Assembly (NCBI RefSeq): GCF_030209355.1
Contig: NZ_JARVSF010000012.1
Location: forward strand, 62,001-126,000
Length of the DNA: 64,000 nucleotides
Reading direction: 5' to 3'
Source of the DNA: Pseudarthrobacter sp. fls2-241-R2A-127
GTDB taxonomy: Bacteria > Actinomycetota > Actinomycetes > Actinomycetales > Micrococcaceae
In this document: positions 25,293 through 35,828 of the stretch, one piece after another
Layout of the letters: the number at the start of each line of letters is the position of its first letter
Numbering within the stretch: position 1 is the stretch's first letter
Made by a program: the position numbers and the translations under genes
Notes under the pieces: generated by a model
Databases searched by the model: none
What the model saw: only the letters and a program-made list of their open reading frames with translations
What the model was told of the DNA's origin: nothing

Positions 25293-25308
25293 CTAAGCAA
25301 TTGCTTAG
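25293..25308. promoter_or_regulatory. TetR-type operator palindrome
   Basis: CTAAGCAATTGCTTAG is a perfect 16-base palindrome in the 167-base divergent region between the cupin-amine oxidase operon and a TetR gene. The AT-rich surroundings (AGTTTTAAGT) suggest promoter overlap. Confidence 0.8.
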
Positions 25309-25361
25309 TTTTAAGTCAAGAGGTGGTTCCCGCCCGGTGGCGTCTGGCTAGAATCGGAAAC

Positions 25362-25946
25362 ATGACCGCTTCCACCGTCCCAACCGCCACGCCGAAATAC
25401 GGCGAGGGCCGCGAAGCACTGCTGCGGGCGGCGGTGGATGTGGTGGCGCACAAAGGACTCCGGGGGCTGACATACCGTGCCGTCGCGGAGGCCGCTGGGG
25501 TCAACAACAGCCTGGTTGCACACCATTTCGGGACCCGGGATTCCCTGATCGCCGCAGCCATGGAGTGGTCCTCGGAACAGTCAATCGCGTCCTCACGGCT
25601 GCGGGAAGCGGCGGAGAACGGCGGCACATTCACCGAGGCGCTCCTGGACCTGCTCCTCGAGGACCCGGGCCTGCAGGTTTTCCAGTACGAGATGATCCTC
25701 GAAGCCCGGCGCCGGCCTGAACTGGCGGGGCCCGTGGCCGCGCTCTATGAAAGCTACGTGGACGCCCTGTCCGGGGGCCTGGAGGCCTTCGGCATCCGGG
25801 ATAACGTCCGAGTCGTTGCCCGCACTTTGTTCGCTGCCTTGGACGGACTGGTCATGCAGTATCTTGCCGGTGTGGGCCGGGAGGAGCTCGCGGCCGCCCT
25901 CGAGGAAGTGCACCAGGTGGTTCTCCTGCGGCGCGACGGGGGCTGA
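25362..25946 (+). CDS. TetR-family regulator of the FAD amine oxidase operon
   Basis: A 194-residue repressor. The helix-turn-helix is in EALLRAAVDVVAHKGLRGLTYRAVAEAAGVNNSLVAHHFGTRDSLI (about residues 17-62). A C-terminal ligand domain follows with FQYEMILEARRRPELAGPVAALYESYVDAL. The ATG at 25362 sits behind TCGGAAA. It is divergent from the cupin gene, with a perfect palindrome between them. By position it should repress the cupin-oxidase-permease unit until an amine inducer is present. Confidence 0.9.
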   Translation: MTASTVPTATPKYGEGREALLRAAVDVVAHKGLRGLTYRAVAEAAGVNNSLVAHHFGTRDSLIAAAMEWSSEQSIASSRLREAAENGGTFTEALLDLLLEDPGLQVFQYEMILEARRRPELAGPVAALYESYVDALSGGLEAFGIRDNVRVVARTLFAALDGLVMQYLAGVGREELAAALEEVHQVVLLRRDGG

Positions 25947-25970
25947 GCGGCAAAGATATCCGGGCGCAGA

Positions 25971-26010
25971 AAAGCGCGGCCGGCCACCCCCAGGCAGCCA
26001 GCCGCGCTTT
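25971..26010 (-). terminator. Terminator after purU (probably bidirectional)
   Basis: AAAGCGCGGC (25971-25980) pairs with GCCGCGCTTT (26001-26010). Read on the minus strand the stem is followed by TTTTC, fitting an end for the glyA-to-purU operon; it may also stop the convergent TetR transcript. Confidence 0.75.
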
Positions 26011-26030
26011 CGATATGAAGTTGTTGTTTG

Positions 26031-26927
26031 TTACCGGAGCACCACGGTGCGGTTGCCCTGCAGGATGACCCGGCCTTCGCAATGCCACTTCACAGCGTTC
26101 GAGAGGGCCTTGCATTCGGTGTCGCGGCCGGCGGCCACCAGGTCCTCGGGCCCGTAGGTGTGGTCCACGTCCACCACCTGCTGGGAGATGATGGGCCCCT
26201 CGTCCAGTTCCGCGTTGACGTAGTGCGCGGTGGCCCCGACGGTCTTGACGCCGCGGGCATAGGCCTGGTGGTACGGCTTGGCGCCCTTGAAGCTGGGCAG
26301 GAACGAATGGTGGATGTTGATGGCCCGGCCATCCAGCTGACGGGTCAGGTCATCGCTGAGCACCTGCATGTAGCGGGCCAGCACCACCAGTTCAACGTCA
26401 AGCCCATCCACCAGTGCCATCAGCGCAGCCTCGGCGGCAGGCTTGGTCTCGGCGGTGACGGGGACGTGGTGGAACGGGATGCCGTGCCACTCCACCAGTG
26501 CCTCGTGGTCCCGGTGGTTGGATACCACGGCAACGATTTCCACCGGCAGTTCGCCGATCCGGGCCCGGAACAGCAGGTCGTTGAGGCAGTGCCCGAACTT
26601 GGACACCATGATCAGCACCCTGCGCTTGGAGCCCTGGCGTTCCAACTGCCAGCGCATACCGAACTTCTCCGCTACGGGAGCGAAGGAATTCCGTAAAGCC
26701 TCCAACGTGGAATCGTCGCCTTCGGAGACGAAGTGCACGCGCATGAAGAAGTGGCCTTCGGACCGCTCACCGAACTGCTTGTTGTCGATGATGTCGCAGC
26801 CATGCTCCAGCAGGAAGCCGGACACGGCGTGCACAATCCCGGGCCCTTCCGGGCAGTCAAGGGTCAGCACGTGTTCCACCGTGGTGGGTGCCTTGGGCGC
26901 GGGCACGTGGGTTTCAGTAACAGTCAT
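26031..26927 (-). CDS. purU: Formyltetrahydrofolate deformylase
   Basis: A 298-residue enzyme that hydrolyses 10-formyltetrahydrofolate to formate and tetrahydrofolate. An N-terminal ACT domain (LTLDCPEGPGIVHAVSGFLLEHG) is followed by the formyltransferase-like catalytic domain with ARYMQVLS, INIHHSFLPSFKGAKPYHQAY and the active-site Asp in ELDEGPII. It is the last gene of the sarcosine operon and starts 3 bases after the sdaA stop. In this setting it frees folate from the one-carbon units made by sarcosine oxidation, letting the pathway keep running. Confidence 0.96.
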   Translation of the reverse strand: MTVTETHVPAPKAPTTVEHVLTLDCPEGPGIVHAVSGFLLEHGCDIIDNKQFGERSEGHFFMRVHFVSEGDDSTLEALRNSFAPVAEKFGMRWQLERQGSKRRVLIMVSKFGHCLNDLLFRARIGELPVEIVAVVSNHRDHEALVEWHGIPFHHVPVTAETKPAAEAALMALVDGLDVELVVLARYMQVLSDDLTRQLDGRAINIHHSFLPSFKGAKPYHQAYARGVKTVGATAHYVNAELDEGPIISQQVVDVDHTYGPEDLVAAGRDTECKALSNAVKWHCEGRVILQGNRTVVLR

Positions 26928-26930
26928 GGC

Positions 26931-28346
26931 TCAGCACTCGATCACATTCACGGCGAGTCCTCCTCGGGAGGTTTCCTTGTATTTGGTTTTCATGTCGGCT
27001 CCGGTATCGCGCATGGTCTTGATCGCCTTGTCCAGCGAGACCTTGTGGCTGCCGTCCCCGTGCAGGGCCAGCCGGGCCGCGTTGATCGCCTTGACGCTGG
27101 CGATCGCGTTCCGTTCAATGCAGGGGATCTGCACCAGCCCGCCCACGGGGTCGCAGGTGAGGCCAAGGTTGTGCTCAATCCCCACCTCGGCGGCGTTTTC
27201 CACCTGTGCGGGCGTTCCGCCGAGCACTTCGCAGAGCCCGGCCGCAGCCATCGAGCAGGCGGAACCCACCTCACCCTGGCAGCCCACTTCGGCGCCGGAG
27301 ATGGAGGCGTTCGTTTTGAACAGTATTCCGACGGCGGCCGCCGCCAGCAGGAAGCGGACCACACCGTCGTCGTCGGCCCCCGGAACAAACTTCACGTAGT
27401 AGTGCAGGACCGCCGGCACAATGCCGGCTGCCCCGTTGGTGGGAGCGGTGACGATCCGCCCGCCGGCGGCGTTTTCCTCGTTCACGGCCAGCGCGAAGAG
27501 GTTGACCCATTCCATCGCCAGCAGCGGATCCGCCGGCGCCTGGACGGGCGACGGCAACGCTGCCGCGGCTTCGGCGGAGGCGGCGGACGCCGTCAGGGTG
27601 CGGAACAGGGCGGGCGCCCGGCGGGTGACCTTCAGCCCGCCGGGCAGGATGCCCTCGGCGTTGCAGCCGTTCTCGACACATTCACGCATGACCGCCCAGA
27701 GCCCCAGCAGCTGCTCCCGGAGTTCGGCTTCGCTGCGCCAGGTCAACTCGTTGGCCAGCATGACCTCGGAGATGGACATGCCTTCGCGGCGGCAGATATC
27801 CAGCAGCTCGTCCCCCGTGGAGAACGGGTAGGGCAGGACCGTGTCGTCGGCCACCACCTTGTCCGCTCCCTGCGCGTCGCCATCCACCACGAAGCCGCCG
27901 CCGATCGAGTAGAAGCTCCGCTCGCTCAGGACGGCGCCGGTGTGGTCGAAGGCCCGGAACGTCATGCCGTTGGGGTGGGCGGGAAGGGATTTGCGGCGGT
28001 GAAGCACCACATCTTCTTCCCAGTTGAAGTCCACCCGGTGGGTGCCCGCGATCTGCAGCTCTGCGTTGAGCGCGGCGGCGGCCACCTGGTCGTCCGCCGT
28101 GAACGTGTTGACGGTTTCGGGTTCCAGGCCCTGCAGTCCCAGGACCACTGCCTTGTCCGAGCCGTGGCCGCGCCCCGTAGCGCCCAGGGACCCGAAGAGT
28201 TCCGACTGGACGCGCACCGTGGAGGCCAGCTGCCCGTCGCCCTTCAGTCCGTCCGCGAAGAGCTTTGCCGCCCGCATCGGGCCCACCGTGTGTGACGACG
28301 AGGGCCCGATGCCGACAGAAAAGAGGTCAAGGACGCTGAGCGCCAT
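26931..28346 (-). CDS. sdaA: L-serine ammonia-lyase, fused one-chain iron-sulfur type
   Basis: A 471-residue L-serine deaminase giving pyruvate and ammonia. The beta domain begins [26 protein letters not shown]. The alpha domain contributes the iron-sulfur cysteines in [32 protein letters not shown] and [16 protein letters not shown]. The ATG at 28346 overlaps the soxG stop (ATGA), so translation is coupled; a longer upstream frame would start inside soxG. Length fits the fused single-chain family. In the operon it drains serine formed by GlyA from sarcosine-derived glycine into pyruvate. Confidence 0.95.
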   Translation of the reverse strand: MALSVLDLFSVGIGPSSSHTVGPMRAAKLFADGLKGDGQLASTVRVQSELFGSLGATGRGHGSDKAVVLGLQGLEPETVNTFTADDQVAAAALNAELQIAGTHRVDFNWEEDVVLHRRKSLPAHPNGMTFRAFDHTGAVLSERSFYSIGGGFVVDGDAQGADKVVADDTVLPYPFSTGDELLDICRREGMSISEVMLANELTWRSEAELREQLLGLWAVMRECVENGCNAEGILPGGLKVTRRAPALFRTLTASAASAEAAAALPSPVQAPADPLLAMEWVNLFALAVNEENAAGGRIVTAPTNGAAGIVPAVLHYYVKFVPGADDDGVVRFLLAAAAVGILFKTNASISGAEVGCQGEVGSACSMAAAGLCEVLGGTPAQVENAAEVGIEHNLGLTCDPVGGLVQIPCIERNAIASVKAINAARLALHGDGSHKVSLDKAIKTMRDTGADMKTKYKETSRGGLAVNVIEC

Positions 28347-28996
28347 CAGGGAACCTCTGGCGAGGCGTACTCCCGCATGGCGTCCAGGAGCCACCGGCCC
28401 AGGAATTCGGCGAAAGAGGCGCGGGGGAAGATCCGGAAGGACTCGTCACCGGTCTTCCACAGGATGGCGGGGATGTTCGCAATTTCCGTGGAGAACGCGG
28501 TGCCGGCCTTGAAGACCCGCGGATGCAGGTCCAGCGAGCAGCCTTTTTCCAGGACGGCGCGGGCCCGGGGGCCCGTGAGTTCGAACGTGGTCCGGTTGGC
28601 GGACAGGTCCACCACCTGGCCCGCGTCGCCGCCCAGCGCGTCCCGGAGCGCGGGGATGAGGTCTCCGCCGAGGGATTCGTGCGCTTCGGTGGGTGCCACC
28701 ACCAGGAACTCTGCAGGACCGAGCCACAGCACGGACACCTCGCCGTGGCCGGCCACGGCACCGGAGCCGGCGGGGAGGCCGCCGGTGACACCGGCCAGGC
28801 GCTCCGCCGCGGCGGAACCTGCGAGGGCGCGGAGCCCCACCATGGTCAGGAAGGGCACCTCGGAGATTTCAACGGTGCCGGCCAGGGAGCCCGCAGCGAA
28901 TTCGTCCGCCAGCTGGCGCGCCGGGCTGACGCGGGCGGCGAGGTTCTTTTCGGCGTTGGGCTTGGCGGAGGTCGGGGATGCTGCTGTTTCAGCCAT
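28346..28996 (-). CDS. soxG: Sarcosine oxidase gamma subunit
   Basis: A 216-residue subunit of heterotetrameric sarcosine oxidase. It has the SoxG features [14 protein letters not shown] and [27 protein letters not shown] (span), resembling a truncated folate-binding aminomethyltransferase domain. The ATG at 28996 lies within the last codons of soxA, overlapping it by 8 bases, and the stop overlaps sdaA by 4-base ATGA. The subunit is needed for complex assembly next to the alpha chain. Confidence 0.93.
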   Translation of the reverse strand: MAETAASPTSAKPNAEKNLAARVSPARQLADEFAAGSLAGTVEISEVPFLTMVGLRALAGSAAAERLAGVTGGLPAGSGAVAGHGEVSVLWLGPAEFLVVAPTEAHESLGGDLIPALRDALGGDAGQVVDLSANRTTFELTGPRARAVLEKGCSLDLHPRVFKAGTAFSTEIANIPAILWKTGDESFRIFPRASFAEFLGRWLLDAMREYASPEVP

Positions 28997-31931
28997 CTTT
29001 ACGGGTCCCTTCAGAGTCAAAAAGCACTGTTTCTGCGACAACCACGTCCACCAGCTGGTCGCCGGCGGCTGCCACCAGCGTTTCGCCGATGCGGTTGCGT
29101 CCGTTCTTGATCAAAGCAAGGCCGAACGAGCGGCCCAGCGCTGCGCTGTGGTAGCTGGAGGTAACGAACCCTTCCATCGGCACGGGGCCGTAGGCGGGGT
29201 TGGTGGAGCGGCCCTTTTCCACGAGCTGGGTGCCTTCCGGCAGGCGCAGCGTGCCGTCCACGGGGAGGACGCTGACCAGGTGCTTGCGGTCCTCACGCTG
29301 GGCGTCCGACCGGGTGTAGGAACGCTTGCCGATGAAATCCTTGGCCTTGGAGACGATCCATTCCATGCCCGCGTCCTGCGGGGTGACCGTGCCGTCGGTG
29401 TCCTGCCCAACGATCGGGTAGCCCTTTTCGGCGCGCAGCACGTGCATGGTTTCGGTGCCGTAGGGGGTGATGTTGAACTCGGCCCCGGCGGCAGCCACGG
29501 CTTCCCACGTGTTCAGCCCGTACCAGGCCGGGACGTTGATTTCGTAGGCGAGTTCACCGGAGAACGAGATCCGGCAGATCCGGGCGCGTACGCCGGAGGC
29601 GAGGGTGGTTTCGCGGAAGGTCATGAACGGGAAGGCTTCCGCGTCCAGGCCGCCGTTGGCAGCCAATTCGGGTGCCACCTTGGCGATGACCTCACGGGAC
29701 TTGGGCCCGACCACGGCGATGGTGCTCCACTGTTCCGTCACGGAGGTGCACTGCACGTCCAGTTCCGGCCACTCGGTCTGCAGCCACTCCTCAAGCCAGT
29801 CCAGCACCTTCGCCGCACCGCCGGTGGTGGTGGTCATGAAGAAGGTCTCTTCGTCCACGCGGAGGGTCACGCCGTCGTCGAAGATCATGCCGTCAGGGGT
29901 GCACATAACGCCGTAGCGAGCCGAACCCGGGGCGAGCTTCTTGAACGCGTTGGTGTACATCCGGTTCAGGAACTCCCCCGCGTCCTTGCCGCGGATTTCG
30001 ATCTTGCCCAGGGTGGTGGCGTCCATGAAGCCAACGGATTCGCGGACGGCGGCGCATTCGCGCAGCACGGCAGCGTCCATGTCTTCCCCGGCCTGCGGGT
30101 AGTACCAGGGCCGCTTCCACTGTCCGACGTCCTCAAACAGTGCGCCCTTGGCCACGTGCCAGGGGTGGATGGAAGTGACACGGGCGGGGTCGAACAGTTC
30201 CCCGCGCTGGCGTCCGGCCAGCGCGGCGAAGGCCACCGGGGTGAAGGGGGCGCGGTAGGTGGTGGTGCCGATGTCGCCGATGCCGCGGGAGGCTTCCCCG
30301 GCGGTGCGCAGGGCCGCGGCGATGACGCCGATGGCGTTGACGCCCGAGGTCTTGCCCTGGTCGTTGGCGGTGCTGATGGAGGTGTACCGCTTGATGTGTT
30401 CCACCGAGCGCATGCCGGCTCCGGTGGAGCGGAGGACGTCCGCCACGGACTGGTCGCGCTGGAAGTCCACGAAGTGGTGGTGCCAGTCATCCGGGGTGCC
30501 GCTCTCGCCCGGCACCAGCCACAGCTGGCGGGTGGGGGCGGAGGCCTTCGGGTCGCCGAACACTGACGGTTCGACGGCGGATTCGAAGCCGGCGGCGATG
30601 GCCGCCCTGGCGCCGGCGGAGATGCCCTCCGCGATGCAGTCTTCGGTGGCGAAGGAGCCGCGGCCGGCGCCAATGGTCTGCTGGTCGGGGACCTCGGTGC
30701 TGGGCACGAAGGCCGCCAGCTCGTCGTCCCAGCGCAGCTTGCCCTGGCGCTGTGAGTGCAGGTGGACCAGCGGGCTCCAGCCGCCGGACACAGCCAGCAG
30801 GTCTGCTGCGATCTGTTCGACGCCGGAGGTGAGCTCGCCGTCGTCGTTGATGCTGCGGACGGTCACGCCGTCCAGCCGGCCGTCGGCGCCGGCGGAGGTG
30901 TTGGCCACCGCGCTGCCGATCAGCACCCGGATCCCGGATTCGACGGCGGCAGTCGCCACTGCGGTGAGCGCCGGACGGGCGTCCACCACGGCGGCGACCT
31001 TGACGCCTGCGGCGGCGAGGTCGGCTGCGACGGCGTAGGCGCTGTCATTGGTGGTGCTGATGACCACGCGCTTGCCGGCGGCCACGCCGTAGCGGTTCAG
31101 GTAGCTGCGCACGGCGGAGGCGAGCATGATGCCGGGACGGTCGTTGTTTTCGAACACCAGGGGCCGTTCGTGGGCGCCCGGGGCGACCACCACCTGGCTG
31201 GCACGGATGTGCCAAATCCGCTGGCGGGACACCCCTGCGGCTGCGGGGCTGGTGAGGTGGTCGGTGCGGTTCTGGACGGCGATGACGTAGTTGGCGTCGT
31301 AGGCGCCGAATGCGGTGGTGCGGTTCAGGACCGTGGACTCGGCGCCGGATACTAGCTCGGCTTCGACGTCGGCCACCCATTCCAGGGCGGGTTTTCCTTC
31401 GATGGTCTCGGCAACGCCGGGAGCCGTGGAACCGGAGAGCAGCGAACCGCCGAGTTCGGGCTGGTCATCGAGCAGCATGACCCGGGCTCCGGTGCGGACA
31501 GCTTCGCGGGCTGCGGCGAGGCCGGCGGGGCCGCCGCCGATCACCAGGACGTCGGTGTGGACGTATTTCTTGTCGTATTCGGCGCGGTCGTCCTCCGGGT
31601 CCAGCTTGCCCAGGCCGTTGAGCATGGTGGCCTGGAGTCCGTCCACCAGGGAGACGGTGGTGGCGGGGAGCATGGATTCGGCAACATGGCCGGGGAAGCG
31701 GGCCTCGATGCGGACCAGGGCGTTGGACTCTTCCACGCCGGCGGACATGATGCCGCGGGGGCGGTCCTCGTAGAGGGAGTTGCCGGCGGCGATGCGGCCG
31801 TTGGCCAGCAGCGCGGAGGCAAGGGTGTCACCGGAGTGGCCGGTGAACTCCTCGCCGTCCACTGTGAAGCGCCAGGAGATGGTGCGGTCGATGCGGCCGC
31901 CGGTAGCCAGGCGGGCGTTCTGGGAAGTCAC
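28989..31931 (-). CDS. soxA: Sarcosine oxidase alpha subunit
   Basis: A 980-residue subunit that binds NAD+ and tetrahydrofolate. Domain order: an N-terminal ferredoxin-like fold region ([23 protein letters not shown]), a Rossmann FAD/NAD domain with [18 protein letters not shown] near residue 130, and a C-terminal GcvT-like folate-binding domain ([24 protein letters not shown], then [18 protein letters not shown]). It transfers the oxidised methyl to tetrahydrofolate. The start is GTG at 31931, with the GTGA overlapping the soxD stop. Confidence 0.96.
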   Translation of the reverse strand: MTSQNARLATGGRIDRTISWRFTVDGEEFTGHSGDTLASALLANGRIAAGNSLYEDRPRGIMSAGVEESNALVRIEARFPGHVAESMLPATTVSLVDGLQATMLNGLGKLDPEDDRAEYDKKYVHTDVLVIGGGPAGLAAAREAVRTGARVMLLDDQPELGGSLLSGSTAPGVAETIEGKPALEWVADVEAELVSGAESTVLNRTTAFGAYDANYVIAVQNRTDHLTSPAAAGVSRQRIWHIRASQVVVAPGAHERPLVFENNDRPGIMLASAVRSYLNRYGVAAGKRVVISTTNDSAYAVAADLAAAGVKVAAVVDARPALTAVATAAVESGIRVLIGSAVANTSAGADGRLDGVTVRSINDDGELTSGVEQIAADLLAVSGGWSPLVHLHSQRQGKLRWDDELAAFVPSTEVPDQQTIGAGRGSFATEDCIAEGISAGARAAIAAGFESAVEPSVFGDPKASAPTRQLWLVPGESGTPDDWHHHFVDFQRDQSVADVLRSTGAGMRSVEHIKRYTSISTANDQGKTSGVNAIGVIAAALRTAGEASRGIGDIGTTTYRAPFTPVAFAALAGRQRGELFDPARVTSIHPWHVAKGALFEDVGQWKRPWYYPQAGEDMDAAVLRECAAVRESVGFMDATTLGKIEIRGKDAGEFLNRMYTNAFKKLAPGSARYGVMCTPDGMIFDDGVTLRVDEETFFMTTTTGGAAKVLDWLEEWLQTEWPELDVQCTSVTEQWSTIAVVGPKSREVIAKVAPELAANGGLDAEAFPFMTFRETTLASGVRARICRISFSGELAYEINVPAWYGLNTWEAVAAAGAEFNITPYGTETMHVLRAEKGYPIVGQDTDGTVTPQDAGMEWIVSKAKDFIGKRSYTRSDAQREDRKHLVSVLPVDGTLRLPEGTQLVEKGRSTNPAYGPVPMEGFVTSSYHSAALGRSFGLALIKNGRNRIGETLVAAAGDQLVDVVVAETVLFDSEGTRKDG

Positions 31932-32332
31932 TTGGTCGCTCCTTCCGGGGCGGTGGTGCTGGGGAAGCTCGTGCTGGAGGTGCTGGGGGCGGCGCTTCCG
32001 GTGGTGGTGCTGTCAGGGCCGGTGCTGGCGGTCCCGGATTCGGGTGCGCCGTCCGGGGAGCGGTCTGGACGCTTCGACCCCATCGGGTAGACAGACTTGA
32101 TGTCGTAGCTGACGGTGTCGCGGAGCATGTTGAACCACTGGCGGCAGCCGGTGCTGTGGACCCAGCGTTCGGCGAAGATGCCTTTGGGGTTCTCCCGGTA
32201 GAAGAGGTAGCGGGACCACTCGGTGTCGGTCAGTTCATTCGGGTTCTCCGGGTAGGGCACGTGGGCCTGTCCGCCGTAGTGGAATTCGGTTTCGTCCCGC
32301 GGGCCGCAGTTGGGGCATGGGATCAGCAGCAT
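31928..32332 (-). CDS. soxD: Sarcosine oxidase delta subunit
   Basis: A 134-residue zinc-binding subunit. The N terminus [21 protein letters not shown] holds two of the zinc ligands, and the family hallmark [33 protein letters not shown] follows (span). The last 40 residues are a Ser/Thr/Pro/Gly-rich tail (roughly residues 95-134) that looks disordered and is longer than in most SoxD proteins. The ATG at 32332 follows soxB by 29 bases. The much longer frame running through soxB in this phase is not coding. Confidence 0.93.
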   Translation of the reverse strand: MLLIPCPNCGPRDETEFHYGGQAHVPYPENPNELTDTEWSRYLFYRENPKGIFAERWVHSTGCRQWFNMLRDTVSYDIKSVYPMGSKRPDRSPDGAPESGTASTGPDSTTTGSAAPSTSSTSFPSTTAPEGATK

Positions 32333-32361
32333 GTGCGTTAGTCCTTTTCTGGTGGCGGCGG

Positions 32362-33582
32362 CTAGTGGGCCACGGCGGCGGCGCCGTGTTCGTCGATGAG
32401 GGCACCGGTTTCGAAGCGTTCCAGCGAGAACGGCGCGTTCAGCTTGTGCGGAGCGCCGGTGGCGATGGTGTGCGCGAAGGTCATGCCCGCTGCGGGCGTG
32501 CCCTTGAATCCGCCGGTTCCCCAGCCGCAGTTCACGAACATGTTCTCCACCGGGGTGGTGCCCACGATCGGCGAGGCGTCCAGGGTGGTGTCCACGATCC
32601 CGCCCCAGGTCCGGAGCACGTGGGCGCGGGCAAAGATGGGGAAGAGCTCGACGGCGGCCGCCATCTGCTGTTCGATCACGTGGAAGGAGCCGCGCTGGCC
32701 GTAGCCGTTGTAGGAGTCCACGCCGGCGCCCATGACCAGTTCGCCCTTGTGCGCCTGCGAAACGTAGACGTGGACGTGGTTGGACATGACCACGGTGGGG
32801 TGGACGGGCTCGTGCAGTTCTGAAACGAGCGCCTGCAGCGGGTGGGACTGGATGGGGAGCTGGAAGCCCGCCATCTCTGCCAGGACCGAGCTGTGGCCGG
32901 CGGCGCAGAGGCCCACCTTTTCGGTGTTGATGGTGCCGCGGTTGGTCTTGACGCCCACCACGCGGTCGCCGTCCTTGAGGAAGCCGGTGACTTCGCAGTT
33001 CTGGATGATGTCCACGCCCATTTCGTCGCACTTGCGGGCGAAGGCCCAGGCCACGTGGTCGTGCTTGGCGATGCCGGCGCGGGGCTGGTAGGTGGCGCCC
33101 ATGACGGGGTAGCGGATGTTGTCCCGGATGTTCAGGATGGGGCAGAGTTCCTTGACCTGCTGCGGGTCCAGCCATTCGGCGTCCACACCGTTGAGCTTGT
33201 TGGCGCCCACGCGGCGGATGCTTTCGCGGACGTCGCCCAGGGTGTGGGCCAGGTTCATCACGCCACGCTGGCTGAACAGGAAGTCGTACTCGAGTTCCTC
33301 GGGCAAGATTTCCCAGAGCTTGAGCGCGTGCTCGTAGATGGCCGCGCTCTCGTCCCAGAGGTAGTTGGAGCGGATGATGGTGGTGTTCCGGGCCATGTTG
33401 CCACCGGCCAGCCAGCCCTTTTCCAGGACGGCGATGTTGGTCATCCCGTGGTTCTTGGCAAGGAAGTAGGCGGTGGCCAGGCCGTGCCCGCCGCCGCCAA
33501 CGATCACGGCGTCGTAGGAGGACTTGGGTTCCGGGTTCCGCCAGAGGAAGTCCGGGTGCTCCGGAAGGTGCTGGGTGCTCAC
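32362..33582 (-). CDS. soxB: Sarcosine oxidase beta subunit
   Basis: A 406-residue catalytic flavin subunit oxidising the N-methyl of sarcosine. The FAD motif is [32 protein letters not shown] and the segment [12 protein letters not shown] (His174 or His176) match the region of covalent FMN attachment in this family. The C-terminal [18 protein letters not shown] and [16 protein letters not shown] are flavin contacts. The start is a GTG whose GTGA overlaps the glyA stop. Together with soxD, soxA and soxG it gives a complete heterotetramer. Confidence 0.96.
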   Translation of the reverse strand: MSTQHLPEHPDFLWRNPEPKSSYDAVIVGGGGHGLATAYFLAKNHGMTNIAVLEKGWLAGGNMARNTTIIRSNYLWDESAAIYEHALKLWEILPEELEYDFLFSQRGVMNLAHTLGDVRESIRRVGANKLNGVDAEWLDPQQVKELCPILNIRDNIRYPVMGATYQPRAGIAKHDHVAWAFARKCDEMGVDIIQNCEVTGFLKDGDRVVGVKTNRGTINTEKVGLCAAGHSSVLAEMAGFQLPIQSHPLQALVSELHEPVHPTVVMSNHVHVYVSQAHKGELVMGAGVDSYNGYGQRGSFHVIEQQMAAAVELFPIFARAHVLRTWGGIVDTTLDASPIVGTTPVENMFVNCGWGTGGFKGTPAAGMTFAHTIATGAPHKLNAPFSLERFETGALIDEHGAAAVAH

Positions 33583-34934
33583 TGGGCGGCTCCAATCAGG
33601 TCTGACTCGATGCCGGCCAGGTTGGCGTCGGCGGAGAGGTGCGGGTAGAGGGGGAACTTGCCGGCCAGGGCCGTCACGCGGTCCCGGAGTTCGACGGCGG
33701 TGTCCCCGGGGAGGGTGCCCGTGCTGTTTGTGCCGGAAGCGGCAGCCGCAATCAGGGCAGTCGCGATGATGTCCGCGACCTCGGTGAACTCGGCAGCCCC
33801 AAAACCGCGGGCGGCCAGGGCGGGGGTGCCGATCCGGAGGCCGGAGGAGACCATCGGCGGACGGGGGTCGAAGGGGACGGCGTTGCGGTTGACCGTGATG
33901 CCGATCTGGTGGAGCGCGTCCTCCCCCTGCTGGCCGTCGAGTTCGGAGTTGCGGAGGTCAACCAGGACCAGGTGGACGTCGGTGCCGCCGTTGACCACGG
34001 AGATGCCCGCGGCTGCGACGTCTTCCTTGAGGAGGCGCTCGGCCAGCAGCTTGGCGCCCTGCAGCACCCGCTCCTGGCGTTCCTTGAATTCGGGGGCGGC
34101 AGCGAGCTTGAACGCCACGGCCTTGGCGGCCACCACGTGCTCCAGCGGGCCGCCCTGCTGCCCGGGGAAGACTGCGCTGTTGATCTTCTTGGCGTACTCC
34201 TCCTTGGCCAGGATGACGCCGCCGCGGGGACCGCCCAGGGTCTTGTGCGTGGTGGTGGTGACCACGTCCGCGTAGGGGACGGGGTTGGGGTGCAGGCCGG
34301 CGGCGACGAGTCCGGCGAAGTGCGCCATGTCCACCATGAGGTAGGCACCCACGAGGTCGGCGATGCGGCGGAACTCAGCGAAGTCCAGCTGGCGGGAGTA
34401 GGCGGACCAGCCGGCCACGATCAGCTTGGGCTTGTGTTCCAGGGCCAGTGCTTCCACCTCGGCCATATCGATGCGGAGGTCGGATTCACGGACGTGGTAC
34501 GGAACCACGTTGTAGAGCTTGCCGGAGAAGTTGATCTTCATGCCGTGCGTGAGGTGTCCGCCGTGCGCCAGGGAGAGCCCCAGGATGGTGTCGCCCGGGT
34601 TCAGCAGGGCGAACATGGCGGCGGCGTTGGCCTGCGCGCCGGAGTGCGGCTGGACGTTGGCGAACTCGGCGCCGAAGAGTGCCTTCACGCGGTCGATGGC
34701 CAGCTGCTCGATGACGTCCACGTGCTCGCAGCCGCCGTAGTAGCGCTTGCCCGGGTAGCCCTCGGCGTACTTGTTGGTGAGCACCGAGCCCTGGGCTTCC
34801 ATCACGGACGCCGGCGCGAAGTTCTCCGACGCGATCATTTCCAGGGTGGACTGCTGGCGGTGCAGTTCCAGTGCCACAGCGGCGGCGACGTCGGCGTCAA
34901 CCGTGGCGAGCGAGGCGTTCAGTACGTCCTGCAT
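33579..34934 (-). CDS. glyA: Serine hydroxymethyltransferase
   Basis: A 451-residue PLP enzyme that interconverts serine and glycine with 5,10-methylenetetrahydrofolate. The PLP-lysine region is [16 protein letters not shown], with [13 protein letters not shown] and [10 protein letters not shown] as further landmarks. AGAAGGAGA precedes the ATG at 34934. It leads the operon glyA-soxB-soxD-soxA-soxG-sdaA-purU. Its pathway job is to join sarcosine-derived glycine with the one-carbon unit to make serine for SdaA. A second, housekeeping glyA elsewhere in the genome is likely. Confidence 0.97.
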   Translation of the reverse strand: MQDVLNASLATVDADVAAAVALELHRQQSTLEMIASENFAPASVMEAQGSVLTNKYAEGYPGKRYYGGCEHVDVIEQLAIDRVKALFGAEFANVQPHSGAQANAAAMFALLNPGDTILGLSLAHGGHLTHGMKINFSGKLYNVVPYHVRESDLRIDMAEVEALALEHKPKLIVAGWSAYSRQLDFAEFRRIADLVGAYLMVDMAHFAGLVAAGLHPNPVPYADVVTTTTHKTLGGPRGGVILAKEEYAKKINSAVFPGQQGGPLEHVVAAKAVAFKLAAAPEFKERQERVLQGAKLLAERLLKEDVAAAGISVVNGGTDVHLVLVDLRNSELDGQQGEDALHQIGITVNRNAVPFDPRPPMVSSGLRIGTPALAARGFGAAEFTEVADIIATALIAAAASGTNSTGTLPGDTAVELRDRVTALAGKFPLYPHLSADANLAGIESDLIGAAQ

Positions 34935-34961
34935 TGTTCTCCTTCTAAACCCTTCGGCGTC

Positions 34962-34989
34962 ACTGATCCATAACTGATCTGTAACTGAT
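34962..34989. promoter_or_regulatory. Three 11-bp direct repeats in the glyA/gntR divergent region
   Basis: ACTGAT occurs at 34962, 34973 and 34984, exactly 11 bases apart, with matching flanks (TAACTGATCT, GTAACTGATA). One copy per helical turn suggests cooperative binding by a regulator on one face of the DNA. A TATTA/TAATA pair (34991-35009) lies beside them. The whole 125-base region 34935-35059 is AT-rich and must hold both promoters. Confidence 0.6.
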
Positions 34990-35059
34990 ATATTAGAACT
35001 GTCGTAATAGTATGTTCCAGATCACTTGGACGTCAATAGCACTCCTGGGAAGGCTCGAA

Positions 35060-35728
35060 ATGAGCGTCATATTAGGGAACCACCTGGCCGGCGACGAGGA
35101 CCTCTCACTCTCCGAACAGGCCTACCGGCACCTCCGCGACCGGCTTATCATGCTGGACATCCGGCCGGGCGAGGCAATCAACGACGGCAAGCTGGCCGCC
35201 GAACTCGGGATCGGCCGGACGCCGGTCCGGGAAGCACTCAAGCGCCTGGAAAGCGACCACCTGGTGGTGTCCTATCCCCGCCGCGGAACGTTCGCCACCG
35301 TCGTCGACATCACCGAACTGGCTGATGTTTCGGAGCTGCGCGAATCCCTCGAACCCCTGGCCGCACGCCGCGCCGCCAAGCTGGCAACGGCGGCGCTGCG
35401 GGCGGAAATCCGTGAGACCGCGGCCGCGATTTCCACCATGGGCGACGACGACGACCCCTACGACCTCATGCGGTACGACATCAAGGTCCACCGGCTGATC
35501 TACCGGGCCGCCGCCAACGCGCACCTCGAGGACGTCCTGATCCGCTACGACAACCTGGCCACGCGCATCTGGTGCATGGTGCTGGAAAAGGTTCCGTCCG
35601 TCGCGTCCCATATTGCCGAGCACGTGGAACTGCTGGAGGCAGTGGCCGACGGCGATTCCGAGCGGGCGGGCAAGCTCGCGCTGGAGCACGTCACGAGTTT
35701 CGAGCAGGCCATCCGCAACGTGCTGTAA
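35060..35728 (+). CDS. GntR-family (FCD) regulator of the sarcosine operon
   Basis: A 222-residue FadR-type regulator. The winged helix is LSEQAYRHLRDRLIMLDIRPGEAINDGKLAAELGIGRTPVREALKRLESDHLV (about residues 12-65), then the all-helical FCD domain with ELRESLEPLAARRAAKLA, YDIKVHRLIYRAAANAHLED and HIAEHVELLEAVADGDSERAGKLALEHV. The His and Asp spacing is that of metal-binding FCD domains. The ATG at 35060 follows GGGAAGG. It is divergent from glyA and probably senses sarcosine, glycine or a related metabolite. Confidence 0.9.
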   Translation: MSVILGNHLAGDEDLSLSEQAYRHLRDRLIMLDIRPGEAINDGKLAAELGIGRTPVREALKRLESDHLVVSYPRRGTFATVVDITELADVSELRESLEPLAARRAAKLATAALRAEIRETAAAISTMGDDDDPYDLMRYDIKVHRLIYRAAANAHLEDVLIRYDNLATRIWCMVLEKVPSVASHIAEHVELLEAVADGDSERAGKLALEHVTSFEQAIRNVL

Positions 35729-35828
35729 GTCCGCCGCCAACGCCACACCGACACTCCTCGATGTGACGTGGAATACTTCCGTAAAGATGCGCCGGGACGG
35801 CGAACGGGATTGCGGAAGGGCCGGTCAC

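Noticed and set aside
32333..33595. Long frame continuing upstream from soxD through soxB
   Set aside because: Sequence is Arg/Gly/Pro-rich and overlaps a clear soxB; the SoxD family starts at the ATG at 32332.
34962..34989. CRISPR-like or phage repeat
   Set aside because: Only three 11-bp steps with no spacers; it is a promoter-type array.
34935..35059. Glycine riboswitch before glyA
   Set aside because: Only 125 bases, mostly AT-rich repeats, without the paired glycine-aptamer core; it also has to contain the divergent promoter.
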